From DASQQQ01 sp036390995 (GTDB lineage: Bacteria > Actinomycetota > UBA4738 > HRBIN12), in the NCBI GenBank assembly GCA_036390995.1, contig DASWAT010000100.1, positions 1 to 51,008 of the forward strand: a stretch of DNA of 51,008 bases, read 5' to 3'. Positions 1 through 8,238 of the stretch are shown here, in pieces. Numbering within the stretch: position 1 is the first letter of the stretch; each line of letters begins with the position of its first letter. The notes under the pieces are model-generated. The model was given only the letters and a program-made list of their open reading frames with translations, ran no database searches and was not told the DNA's origin. A program made the position numbers and the translations under genes.

Positions 1-75
1 CCGAGTCCCTTGATCAAGACCAGTACGCGCTGCATCCGTGCCCTTCCCCTTCGGTGACTTCCGCTTCGCTGACCG

Positions 76-1190
76 TCCGCCTGGAGACCATCACCCGTCC
101 GGACGACCCCCAGCGCGACGACCTCCCCGAGTCCGGACCCAACCTCGACCCCAGCGGCCTCGTCCGGATACACCCCCCCGACCTCGATCCCGTGCGACTG
201 CTCCGTCGACGTCACCGCGAAGCTCCAGAGCTGGATCGCGACGGTGCCCGATCACTCGACGGTCTCCTTCCCCACGAACACCTGCTCCGGATCGACCAGA
301 CGCTGTCGGTCGTGGGACGGTGGGCCCTCACGTTCGAGGGGAACGGTGTCACGTTCAAAGCCGTGACGCAGGGTGACAAGAGCCGGAGACACCTGAAGTT
401 CCGCGACGGAGGAGATCCCACGATCCGCGACATGACCGTCGTCGGCGCCAACCCCAACGCGGGGATGCGCGACAGCGCCTGGAACGCCAACTTCGCGGCG
501 CAGCACGCGTACTCCTTCTACGGGGTGCAGGGCGCGGTCCTGGATCACGTCCGGGCCTACGACGTGTAACGCGACTTCGTGTACATCGGGGCGGACGCGG
601 ACCTCCACCCCTCCCGGAACATCCAGGTGCTGAACTCGACCTTCGACCGCAACGGTCGCCAGGGGATCTCGGTCACCGGAGCGGAGCACGTCCTCATCAA
701 GAACAACACGATCGCCGACGTTCGGATGTGCGTCATCGATCTCGAGCCGATGTCCACCGACTGGTACGTGAAAGACGTCGAGATCGTCCGCAACACGCTG
801 GGACCGCGGCGTATCACGGTGCTGTCGGCTGCCACCCAGGGCGACGTAGACAACGTGACGCTAAGCGACAACACGGTGATCGGCACCCTCCGCCTGGTCG
901 TGGAGGCGAAGAACGCGGCAGAGCGCTACTCCGGATTCACGCTCGTCGTGAACGTCGCAACGGCGGTCGTGAATAGCGGCGGTCCGTCGATGGGGTTCAC
1001 GAAGGTCGACGACGTCTACCTGTCGGGGAACACGATCCGCTTCAAGGCCGGATCCGACAGCGATCTCATGGCCCTCGAGAACTCTGCCCACATCCTGATC
1101 GAGAACAACGACCTGTCCGGTGTGGACAGCATCTTCAACCTGAGGGACAGCCTGTCATACGACTGCGTAGCCAGCAACAACAAGATCTGA
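76..1190 (+). pseudogene. broken parallel beta-helix (pectate-lyase-fold) protein, first copy of a tandem pair
   Basis: This is a degenerate copy of the intact beta-helix gene at 1269-2423. Three segments align to it in order. An N-terminal part in frame 1 (about 76-286) has a Pro/Ser/Thr-rich linker and a segment starting CDCSVDVTAKLQSWI. A middle part runs in frame 3 (about 284-566), and a C-terminal part continues in frame 3 from 570 to TGA at 1188-1190. Two lesions are visible. A one-base deletion near 286 shifts the frame (TGCTCC here against TGCTTCC in the paralogue). A TAA at 567-569 replaces the Tyr codon of the paralogue's DVYGDFVYIG. After the TAA the frame stays open for about 200 codons and remains clearly homologous, so decay looks recent. 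The original start and signal peptide are not evident, and the 5' end may lie before the window. A sequencing or assembly error could mimic either lesion, though two independent ones are less likely. Confidence 0.8.
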
Positions 1191-1268
1191 CACGACGCGG
1201 AGCGCGTACGAGCCGCGGGCCGGAACCGAGTTGCCTCGGCAGTCCTCGCTCGCTAGGGTGGTTCGGTC

Positions 1269-2423
1269 GTGACCCCCCCCATACACTTCGTGCTCGTCCG
1301 TTCGTGGCGCGTCCTCGTGGCCGTTGTGCTCTCGGGTCTCGTCGTGTCCGGCACCGCGGTAGGGATCGCCGGCGCCGCCGCGGCCATCGGACGGCCGGTC
1401 CATCGAGTCCCCGCCCAGATCCCGGGAGATTGTTCGCGCGACGTGACCGACGATCTGAACACGTGGATCGCCGGGAAGCGGAAGGGGTCCATCCTGAGCT
1501 TCCCGAAGCAGGCTTGCTTCCGCCTCGATGGAACGCTGCTGATCGATCACAAGCGCGGCTTGACCATCCGGGGGCACGGGAGCACGCTCCGAGCCTTCAC
1601 CGAAGGCAACGAGAGCAGGCGGCACGTCAAGATCCTCGACGGAGGCAACGTCACCATCAGCAATCTCACCGTCATCGGTGCGAACCCTAATGCGGGCCTG
1701 GGCGACAGTGCCTGGAGCCGCTCACACGCAGCTCAGCACGCCTTCACGTTGAACGGTGTGCAGGGCGCCCTCCTCGATCGCGTGCAGGCGTACGACGTGT
1801 ACGGAGACTTCGTCTACATCGGGATGGACTCCAAGCTTCGCCCTTCCCGCGACATCACGGTCCTCGACTCGACGTTCGATCGGAACGGCCGGCAGGGCAT
1901 CACCGTCACCGGCGGCGAGAACGTCTTGATCAAGCGGACCACCGTGGCCAACGTGCGTATGTCCGTCATCGACCTCGAGCCGATGTCCGACGACTGGTAC
2001 GCCAAGGACGTCCGCGTCATTGGATGCAGGCTCGGCCCCCGACGGATCTCCACGCTCTCCGCGGCGAGCCAGGGGGCCGTCGACAGCGTCACATTCAACG
2101 ACAACACGATCATCGGGCCGCTCCGAGTCATCGTCCAGGCGAAGGATCCGAACCGCCGATACTCAGGTTTCCGCTTCGTGGGCAACACGGCTGAGGACGT
2201 TCCCGACACCGGAGATCGCCTCATGTGGTTCACGAAGGTCGACGACGTCTACCTGTCCGACAACCGGTTCCTCTTCAGGGAGGGATCTGGCGCCGACCTC
2301 ATGGCTCTCTCGAACGTCCGCCATGCCCTGGTCGAGGACAACAACCTGAGTGGCGTCGACGAGATCTTCGTCCTGCGCGACGACACGAACGTCGACATCC
2401 AGGCCAGACGGAACGTCACGTAG
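1269..2423 (+). CDS. secreted right-handed parallel beta-helix protein
   Basis: The protein has 384 residues and a GTG start, the only start that keeps a full signal/anchor segment (residues about 10-38, R-S-W-R followed by an Ala/Val-rich core). The remainder is made of short repeats of the type N-x-x-I/V-x-x-N-x-F, such as 'VTISNLTVIGANPN', 'ITVLDSTFDRNGRQG' and 'VLIKRTTVANVRM'. These are typical of pectate-lyase-like or NosD-like beta-helices. Known family members bind or cleave surface polysaccharide; I cannot name a substrate or see a defined catalytic site. It lies beside a polysaccharide biosynthesis operon on the opposite strand and its stop overlaps the sulfotransferase stop by 8 bases. 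I infer a surface or extracellular protein acting on the polymer made next door. It is the intact partner of the pseudogene upstream. Confidence 0.75.
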   Translation: MTPPIHFVLVRSWRVLVAVVLSGLVVSGTAVGIAGAAAAIGRPVHRVPAQIPGDCSRDVTDDLNTWIAGKRKGSILSFPKQACFRLDGTLLIDHKRGLTIRGHGSTLRAFTEGNESRRHVKILDGGNVTISNLTVIGANPNAGLGDSAWSRSHAAQHAFTLNGVQGALLDRVQAYDVYGDFVYIGMDSKLRPSRDITVLDSTFDRNGRQGITVTGGENVLIKRTTVANVRMSVIDLEPMSDDWYAKDVRVIGCRLGPRRISTLSAASQGAVDSVTFNDNTIIGPLRVIVQAKDPNRRYSGFRFVGNTAEDVPDTGDRLMWFTKVDDVYLSDNRFLFREGSGADLMALSNVRHALVEDNNLSGVDEIFVLRDDTNVDIQARRNVT

Positions 2424-3354
2424 ACGCTGCCTCGGCGCGCACGCCGGGAACCTTCTCGACGCGAACCCGGTACCCGACCCGATAGAGCATCGGCAACGCG
2501 AGCATGGTCGTCGCGAGGCGAGGCGGACCCGTGAATGAGCGCGTCCACTCATCGTCCAGACTCACTGCCACGGGGCCAACCCGAAACCTGCTGCGGTTCC
2601 CAGAGACGGTGTGGTTCCTCGACAGGATCACCGTCCTTGGGTCCGAGAACGGAAGCTGGGCAGGATCCCGATCCACCATCCGAGCCAGGCGGGCGGTTAC
2701 ATCCTGCGGGGCGAGCGCGAAGTCCTCGTACCGGATCAGCATCGACCGGCTTCCGCCACTCAGTCGGCGAACCACATCTGTTGCAGCGTTCCATGCCACC
2801 CAGTGAATGGTGCTGTCGACGAGGCTCTTCGGCGCGTCCCGCCGCCCCCAGGAGTACGCGACGGCGCGCGGATCGCGCACCAACTGCACGACATACGCTT
2901 CCACCTCCGGCATCGATCCGAGCAAGGCCGCGTAGGACGGGACCTTCGATGAATCGACCACCACGTCGGCCCCAGCCACCTCTGCGATCCCTCGGTACAG
3001 CCTCGCGGATATGTCGGAGTACGCACGTACAGCCCGCGGCGCGCGCCCACCGCGCACCGCCCGGACGACGGCGGGGAACCGACGCATACGAGCTGTCTCG
3101 TTCTGCCACCGCACCACTGCTGCCGGATCGACGCCCCCTGGGAACGCCGTTCGCAGCACCTCGGTCCAGAAGGGGCAGTGCCCGATCCACATACCGCAGC
3201 CGCATCGGTGACGCCCGTCGCGGAGTCCCTCCCAGAGCGCGTGAAGCTCCCCCGTCGACCAGCAGCCGTCGAGCTGGCCCATCACGTTGTCGATCAGGGT
3301 GGTGCCGCTCCCACCCCAACCGGCGATGTAGAGCACCTTCACCCGGTTCGTCAC
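2416..3354 (-). CDS. sulfotransferase family protein
   Basis: The 312-residue protein fits the PAPS-dependent sulfotransferase fold. The 5'-phosphosulfate loop is at residues 11-20 (A-G-W-G-G-S-G-T-T-L). A 3'-phosphate-binding segment V-R-D-P-R-A-V-A-Y-S-W-G lies near residue 170, preceded by 'VVVDSSK'. Such enzymes move a sulfo group from PAPS to a sugar hydroxyl or similar acceptor in the cytosol. The GTG start overlaps the stop of the upstream glycosyltransferase by four bases (GTGA), so the two are probably translationally coupled. As the last gene of the glycosyltransferase run it suggests that the exported polysaccharide or a glycolipid is sulfated. The acceptor cannot be predicted. Confidence 0.8.
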   Translation of the reverse strand: MTNRVKVLYIAGWGGSGTTLIDNVMGQLDGCWSTGELHALWEGLRDGRHRCGCGMWIGHCPFWTEVLRTAFPGGVDPAAVVRWQNETARMRRFPAVVRAVRGGRAPRAVRAYSDISARLYRGIAEVAGADVVVDSSKVPSYAALLGSMPEVEAYVVQLVRDPRAVAYSWGRRDAPKSLVDSTIHWVAWNAATDVVRRLSGGSRSMLIRYEDFALAPQDVTARLARMVDRDPAQLPFSDPRTVILSRNHTVSGNRSRFRVGPVAVSLDDEWTRSFTGPPRLATTMLALPMLYRVGYRVRVEKVPGVRAEAAST

Positions 3355-4316
3355 GATCCCCCCCGGAGCGAGGCGTCAATCGACGTCTTCATCGCCCGTC
3401 GCGAACCGTCGGGCTCCAGCGTGCGCCCGAGCCTGCCTCGCCACCCGTCGTCGATCGCCGCGAGATTGCGGCGCAGGTGAGCGAGGGCCAGGCGGGGGGT
3501 GACGGGCAGATTGGCGAGGGGCTTGCCGATCCCCCTTACCAAGGCGACCCGAGCGGCGGTTGCCGAGTAGCCGTTCGTCCGCAAGATATGGATCAGATTG
3601 CGGAGGCTGTAGTAGCGACGCCAGTCGAGCGGATCCAGGCCCCGCTTCGGGTCGGGCGTGCGGTTCCTCTCGGGACGGGGACGTCTCCGGTTCGCGTCGA
3701 AGACGTACAAGGAGTAGCCGGCCGCACGGAGCCGCAAGCCGAACTCCAGCTCCTCGAAACCGAAGAAGAGCTCGCTTGCGTAGCCGCCCACCGCCAGTGC
3801 GGGCCCCACCCGGTAGAAGGGCGCCCAGTTGCTCCACAGGTAGTCGACAGCCGCGTACCCCGCCTCGCTGCCGTCGACGCGAAGGAGCCGCGCTCGCCTC
3901 CAGTCCATGATCGCCCCGCGCACGCCGACCGCGGCGAGACGCCGATCGCGAGCCAGCATCTCGCGGCCGGAGGCGAGGAGATCGGCCAGGATGCTACGGT
4001 CCGGCAGCGGGTCGTCATCGTCCAGCAGGACGATCCAGTCGTCGTTGGAGGCTTCGTCCCCGATCCGGTCCATCGCGAAGGCGATGGCGCCGGCCGGTCC
4101 CCGGTTCTCCGGCATGCGCAGGTAGTGCGCCGCGTGACCGAGCTCGACGTACGACGCCACCGCGCGTTCGTTCTCGGGAAGGTCGCTGTTGTCCACGACG
4201 TACAGAACGTCGAGCGGCCGGGACTGATCGGCAGAGACGCGCAGCGACACAGCAAGCTCCTCGGGACGCCTGAACGTTGGGACGATGCCGAAGAGCCGCG
4301 GTTCCGAGGCGTCCAT
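3351..4316 (-). CDS. GT2-like glycosyltransferase (rhamnosyltransferase type)
   Basis: The protein has about 321 residues and a GT-A fold. It has an N-terminal 'GIVPTFRRPEEL' strand, an 'ENRGPAGA' loop typical of the rhamnosyltransferase-like branch, and an acidic D-D-D-D cluster in 'WIVLLDDDDPLPD' that would hold the metal and nucleotide sugar. A later F-G-F-E-E-L-E-F segment resembles the catalytic-base region. It should add a sugar to the growing glycan at the inner membrane face. I place the start at the ATG whose A is at 4316 because it sits in a TGATG junction with the upstream stop; a GTG three codons earlier (4325) is equally open. No clear Shine-Dalgarno helps to choose. It overlaps the downstream sulfotransferase by four bases. 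Confidence 0.8.
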   Translation of the reverse strand: MDASEPRLFGIVPTFRRPEELAVSLRVSADQSRPLDVLYVVDNSDLPENERAVASYVELGHAAHYLRMPENRGPAGAIAFAMDRIGDEASNDDWIVLLDDDDPLPDRSILADLLASGREMLARDRRLAAVGVRGAIMDWRRARLLRVDGSEAGYAAVDYLWSNWAPFYRVGPALAVGGYASELFFGFEELEFGLRLRAAGYSLYVFDANRRRPRPERNRTPDPKRGLDPLDWRRYYSLRNLIHILRTNGYSATAARVALVRGIGKPLANLPVTPRLALAHLRRNLAAIDDGWRGRLGRTLEPDGSRRAMKTSIDASLRGGS

Positions 4317-5209
4317 CACAGGCACAGGACCCGGTGTTGGATGCTTCCTCGCAGCCTGCCCCAGCCGAAGGCCGCCCTACGGACCCACACGCCTCGCTTC
4401 TCCGGGGACGTTGCCAGGTACGGGAGGTGCACTCCGATCCATGCCCAGTTGCGGACGGCCCCGGCGAGCTTCTTGCGTGGCACGCCCGCGCCGCGGAAGG
4501 CCCGGTACAGGCGCGGCTCGGCCAGTCCGTAGCGATAGAACTGGCGCCCGAGCGCGCCCAGTCCACCGCGATGCCGGTACCGCACCACTGCATCGGGGGC
4601 AAACCCCAACGCGAAGCCGGCCAACTGGGCCCGCCAGCACAGGTCGACCTCCTCCCCTCCGCCACTGTACGTTTCGTTCCAGCCCTCCAGTCCGCAGAGC
4701 ACGTCCCGCCAGATACCGAAGTTCGCGCTGACGGCGTACGGGAGGAACCCAAGAACGACCGGCAGGCCACGCTCGGGGTGCGGAAGTCGCCAGGCTGCGG
4801 TGACCCGGTCGTTCAGGGCACGGTCGTCGAGCCGCCCTCCTACCAAGTCGTAGCGGGAGGCGGCATCCGCCATCGCAGCCAGCCAATCCGGCTCCACCAC
4901 ATCGTCGGCATCGCAGTAGGCGAGGAAATCCCCTCTGGCCGAGGCTGCTCCGACATTCCGGGCATGGTTGCCGCCCTTTCGGGACGACGCATCCACCACC
5001 TGCAGCTCGGGGAGACGTTGGGAGAAGCTCTGGCCGGCCTCGCGAGTCCCGTCGATCGATCCGTTGTCGGCCACGATCACCTCCCACTCGCCCTCGTAGG
5101 TCTGCCGGGTCAGTGCGTCCAGCTGTCGCGGCAGGGCCGCTGCCACGTCGAGCGCGGGGATGATCACGCTGACCCGGGAGGGTGCTCCCCGCCCCGGCTC
5201 CTCGCTCAT
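4316..5209 (-). CDS. GT2 family glycosyltransferase
   Basis: The 297-residue protein starts at ATG 5209, which forms an ATGA overlap with the upstream stop. The GT-A core is clear: 'VSVIIPALDVAAALPRQLD' at residues about 13-31, 'EVIVADNGSIDGT', then 'KGGNHARNVGAASARGDF' and the D-x-D-like 'YCDADDVVEPDW'. A later 'GGGEEVDLCWRAQLAG' carries the ED-type catalytic-base motif. It probably transfers a sugar during polysaccharide assembly; donor and linkage are unknown. The open frame continues upstream of this ATG without homology, so the shorter form is preferred. Confidence 0.82.
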   Translation of the reverse strand: MSEEPGRGAPSRVSVIIPALDVAAALPRQLDALTRQTYEGEWEVIVADNGSIDGTREAGQSFSQRLPELQVVDASSRKGGNHARNVGAASARGDFLAYCDADDVVEPDWLAAMADAASRYDLVGGRLDDRALNDRVTAAWRLPHPERGLPVVLGFLPYAVSANFGIWRDVLCGLEGWNETYSGGGEEVDLCWRAQLAGFALGFAPDAVVRYRHRGGLGALGRQFYRYGLAEPRLYRAFRGAGVPRKKLAGAVRNWAWIGVHLPYLATSPEKRGVWVRRAAFGWGRLRGSIQHRVLCL

Positions 5210-6171
5210 CGCGCTGCGACCCCGTCCGCGGCATCCGGGACTCGGTTCTGGCCGCGACCGGGGGTTCGCAGGCGGCGCGTCGCGTCGATCGCGTGCCATG
5301 CCCGCGGCCCAGCGAGGCTGACGCCCCACTGACGGACGGCCTTGGGTCGGCGTGGGTCGATCCGCAATGCACGGGTCGTCGCGACGACCGCAGGCAGCCA
5401 GCGACCTGCGCGGAGGCACGTGATCCCCGTGGTCCCGAGGTAGTCCGCGTACTTCCTCGGATGGCGGGCGAACGCCTCCTCGTGGGCGTCCACGATCCGC
5501 CGCATCGCGTCCGCCCGCGCTGCGAGGTCCTTCGACAGCCGAGTGCCCGGATGCGCGGTCATCCGATACCCGATCCAAGACACCCCTTGGATCGAGGAGA
5601 CGGCGTTCAGCCGCAGGAAGAAGTCGTCGTGCTCCATCGCGCGGAGCGATCCGTTCCAACCGCCGATCGCACGTACCAGCGAGGTGGGAACAACCAGCGA
5701 GTTGTGCGCCTGGAAGCTCTCCCCTCCGGCCAGGTCCTCCAAGAAGTAGTCGCTCCCGCGAGCCAGAGAGGGCGGCACTCGCCGTTCGACGAGCCGGCCG
5801 CCTCCGTCGACCACCTCGATGGCCGACAGGACCGTGACGGGCTCGGGAAGCGACGAGCCGGCCGCCGCCTCCAGCGACCGCTTCAGCATGTCGCGTTCCA
5901 GTTCGTCGTCGTCGTCGAGGAACGTGATCCACCGGCCCCTGGCCTCCGCGATCCCCACGTTCCTTGCCGCGCACACGCCGACGCGCCGGTCCAGCCGGAT
6001 GGAGCGAACCCGCGGGCTCGGGGGGAGCCCGACCGGCACGGTAGATGCGTCGTCGACGACGACGACCTCCAGATCGGTGAGCGTTTGAGCGAGCGCGCTG
6101 GCCACGGCGCGGCGGGCGAGCCGCTGCCGGTTTTGGGTGGTGACCACGACGGTCGCCTCAGGCCCGCTCAC
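5206..6171 (-). CDS. GT2 family glycosyltransferase
   Basis: The 321-residue protein starts at GTG 6171, which overlaps the stop of the ABC ATPase by four bases. The GT-A domain begins immediately ('ATVVVTTQNRQRLARRAV'), followed by 'VVVVDDAS', 'VCAARNVGIAEARGRW' and the metal-binding 'ITFLDDDDELE'. The 'EHDDFFLRL' segment fits the catalytic-base position. Residues about 230-300 are helical, Arg-rich and less conserved. It is the first of three consecutive glycosyltransferases after the exporter genes, so the repeat unit probably needs at least three transfers. Donor specificity cannot be read from the sequence. Confidence 0.82.
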   Translation of the reverse strand: MSGPEATVVVTTQNRQRLARRAVASALAQTLTDLEVVVVDDASTVPVGLPPSPRVRSIRLDRRVGVCAARNVGIAEARGRWITFLDDDDELERDMLKRSLEAAAGSSLPEPVTVLSAIEVVDGGGRLVERRVPPSLARGSDYFLEDLAGGESFQAHNSLVVPTSLVRAIGGWNGSLRAMEHDDFFLRLNAVSSIQGVSWIGYRMTAHPGTRLSKDLAARADAMRRIVDAHEEAFARHPRKYADYLGTTGITCLRAGRWLPAVVATTRALRIDPRRPKAVRQWGVSLAGPRAWHAIDATRRLRTPGRGQNRVPDAADGVAAR

Positions 6172-7352
6172 CGCTTCTTCACGCCCCAGTCCGCCTGGAC
6201 GTGCACCGGTGCCAGCCGGACGACGGCCCTCGGGGCTCGATCCAGGGTCGGCCCGGACACGTCGAATCGCTGGGCGGGATGCCAGGGGAGGAGGTCCACG
6301 CCGTGCTTCCCATCCACACCGATCCACAGGAAGAAGCGCCCTCGTGGGAGCGGCAGGTGCTCGATGCTGCAGCGAACCTCCGTCTGACCCGGAGCGAACG
6401 GCACGTCGCGGCGGAGCACGAAGATCGGCGTCGCGGGTCCCTCGCTCACGCCCACGAACACGATACCCGAGCGGCTTTCGTCCGCCTGGATGACCATGCG
6501 GACGTCGAGCGGCTCGTTCGTCTTCGGCATCGAACCGTCCGTCCCCGAGATCTCGCACTTGGTCACTCGAACCAGGCCCGCAACCCCGTTGCCGGTCGAT
6601 GCGGTTTCCTCGATGGACGTCCGGTACGCGCCCAGCACCTCGCGAACCTCCCCTTCGGCGGCCACCATGCCGTCCCGCATCCAGATGCCGCGGCTGCAGG
6701 TTGCCTCGACCGACGCGAGATCGTGGGAGACGAATATCAGCGACGTACCCTGTGACAGGACCGTCCGCATGCGATCGAGGCACTTCTGTTGGAACGAGGC
6801 ATCGCCCACGGCGAGCACCTCGTCCACCAGCAGGATGTCGGGTTCGAGGAACGCGGCCACCGCGAATCCTAGTCGCATCTGCATGCCGCTGGAGAAGAAC
6901 TTCACCTGCCGGTCGATGGCATCGTCGAGCTCAGCGAAGGCGACGATCTCGTCGAACCGCTTCGTCACATCCCGCCGTGGGAGGCCGAGCAGCGAGCCGT
7001 AGAGGTAGACGTTCTCGCGACCCGTGAGGTCGGGATGGATCCCCGCGCGGACCTCGATCAGCGCGCCCACCCGACCCGAGACCTGGAGGATCCCCGCGTA
7101 CGGGTACATCACCCGCGAGAGGATCTTCAGGAGCGTGGACTTGCCTGCGCCGTTGGAGCCCACCAACCCCACCGACTCTCCCGGCGCCACGTGGAGGTTC
7201 ACGTCGCGCAGCGCCCAGCGGTAGCCGCCGACGATGTCTCCGGTCATGCGGCGGCGCAGACGCTGCAGCTCGTCGCGGAAGAGGCGCCGACGACGGTCGG
7301 GCCGGAAGCGCTTCCAGATCTGCTGGACGTCGATCGTCCCCTCAGGCAACAT
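6168..7352 (-). CDS. wzt: polysaccharide ABC exporter ATP-binding protein (Wzt/TagH type)
   Basis: The 394-residue protein starts at ATG 7352, 11 bases inside the end of the permease gene. Domain order is an N-terminal helical segment, then an ABC ATPase with Walker A 'GSNGAGKST', signature 'FSSGMQMRLGFA', Walker B 'DILLVDEVLAVGD' and the H-loop 'FVSHDL'. A C-terminal beta-sandwich of about 150 residues ('VRVTKCEISGTDGS' onward) matches the position of the Wzt carbohydrate-binding domain. Family knowledge says this half powers export of lipid-linked O-antigen or teichoic-acid-like polymers, and the C-terminal domain may read the chain end. With the adjacent Wzm permease it defines an ABC-dependent, not Wzy-dependent, export route. 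Confidence 0.88.
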   Translation of the reverse strand: MLPEGTIDVQQIWKRFRPDRRRRLFRDELQRLRRRMTGDIVGGYRWALRDVNLHVAPGESVGLVGSNGAGKSTLLKILSRVMYPYAGILQVSGRVGALIEVRAGIHPDLTGRENVYLYGSLLGLPRRDVTKRFDEIVAFAELDDAIDRQVKFFSSGMQMRLGFAVAAFLEPDILLVDEVLAVGDASFQQKCLDRMRTVLSQGTSLIFVSHDLASVEATCSRGIWMRDGMVAAEGEVREVLGAYRTSIEETASTGNGVAGLVRVTKCEISGTDGSMPKTNEPLDVRMVIQADESRSGIVFVGVSEGPATPIFVLRRDVPFAPGQTEVRCSIEHLPLPRGRFFLWIGVDGKHGVDLLPWHPAQRFDVSGPTLDRAPRAVVRLAPVHVQADWGVKKR

Positions 7353-8184
7353 CGGCGATCCCCGCTTCGAGTCGCTTGAAGAGCACGTAACCGAACACGA
7401 GAAGCACGGTGGCCGTGATCGCGCCCGGGACGACCAGGCTCCAGTCCGGGGCCTGCCCGTACAACACAGCACGCCGGTATCCATCGATCACACCCGTCAG
7501 CGGATTGATCCACGCGAACCAGGGGAGGAGTGCGGGAGGGATCTGCTGGACCCCGTAGGCGACGGGCGTCGCCAGGATGCCGAGCTGCAGGATGATCGGC
7601 AGCGCGTGGCGGAGGTCTCGGAGGTACACAACGGTGATCGCCATGATCAGCGTGATGCCGACGGTGAAGGCGACCTGGATCACGAGCAGGAGCGGGGCCC
7701 AGTACGTCGTCGCCTTCGGCATGAACCCGTTGATCGCGAAGAGGACGATCAGAACGCTGAAGGCGATGACCGTGTCCCCGGCCGCGACCAGCACGCTGGA
7801 GAGAGGGAACACCTCTCGGGGGCAATAGACCTTGTTCAACAGGCTGTTGTTCGTCCACAGACTCGTGCCGCCGTTCGATACCGAGTTCGAGAACCACGTC
7901 CATGGCAGCAGGCCCAGGTACGAGAACAGCGCGTACGGGACTCCGAGGGTGTCGATCTTCGCCACGCGATGGAAGATCACGGTGAAGACGAGCATCAGCG
8001 CGACGGGCGTGATGATGGCCCACGCTGCCCCCAGATACGCCTGCTTGTAGCGCACCCGGAACTCCCGCTCGGTTAGGGTGAAGACGAGCTCGCGGGCGTG
8101 CCAGATCTCCCGAACGGCTCCCCACAGGCTGAGGCGACGTCGGAACCGGAGCTCCGGTGGCGGTCCGGTCAGCGCTTCCTGCAT
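7342..8184 (-). CDS. wzm: polysaccharide ABC exporter permease (Wzm/TagG type)
   Basis: The 280-residue protein starts at ATG 8184, preceded by GGAAGGA seven bases away; an earlier in-frame start (8220) lacks such a site. It has an amphipathic N-terminus ('REIWHARELVFTLTEREFRVRYKQ') and six hydrophobic segments, the ABC-2 pattern. The motif 'LGAAWAIITPVALMLVFTVIF' region and the 'WINPLTGVIDGYRRAVLYG' loop are typical of polysaccharide export permeases. It would form the membrane channel with the downstream ATPase. The 54-base gap to the nucleotidyltransferase gene upstream is one of the larger ones on this strand, so an internal promoter is possible. Confidence 0.87.
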   Translation of the reverse strand: MQEALTGPPPELRFRRRLSLWGAVREIWHARELVFTLTEREFRVRYKQAYLGAAWAIITPVALMLVFTVIFHRVAKIDTLGVPYALFSYLGLLPWTWFSNSVSNGGTSLWTNNSLLNKVYCPREVFPLSSVLVAAGDTVIAFSVLIVLFAINGFMPKATTYWAPLLLVIQVAFTVGITLIMAITVVYLRDLRHALPIILQLGILATPVAYGVQQIPPALLPWFAWINPLTGVIDGYRRAVLYGQAPDWSLVVPGAITATVLLVFGYVLFKRLEAGIADVA

Positions 8185-8238
8185 CGGTTCATCCTTCCGA
8201 TCGCATCGTTCACTTCGCATGCACCATGGTTCGCGTCC

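Noticed and set aside
2535..4532. 665-codon plus-strand open frame opposite the sulfotransferase and glycosyltransferase genes
   Set aside because: It is low-complexity, rich in Arg, Pro and Ser, and lies exactly antisense to two genes with clear motifs. Long spurious frames are expected at this GC content.
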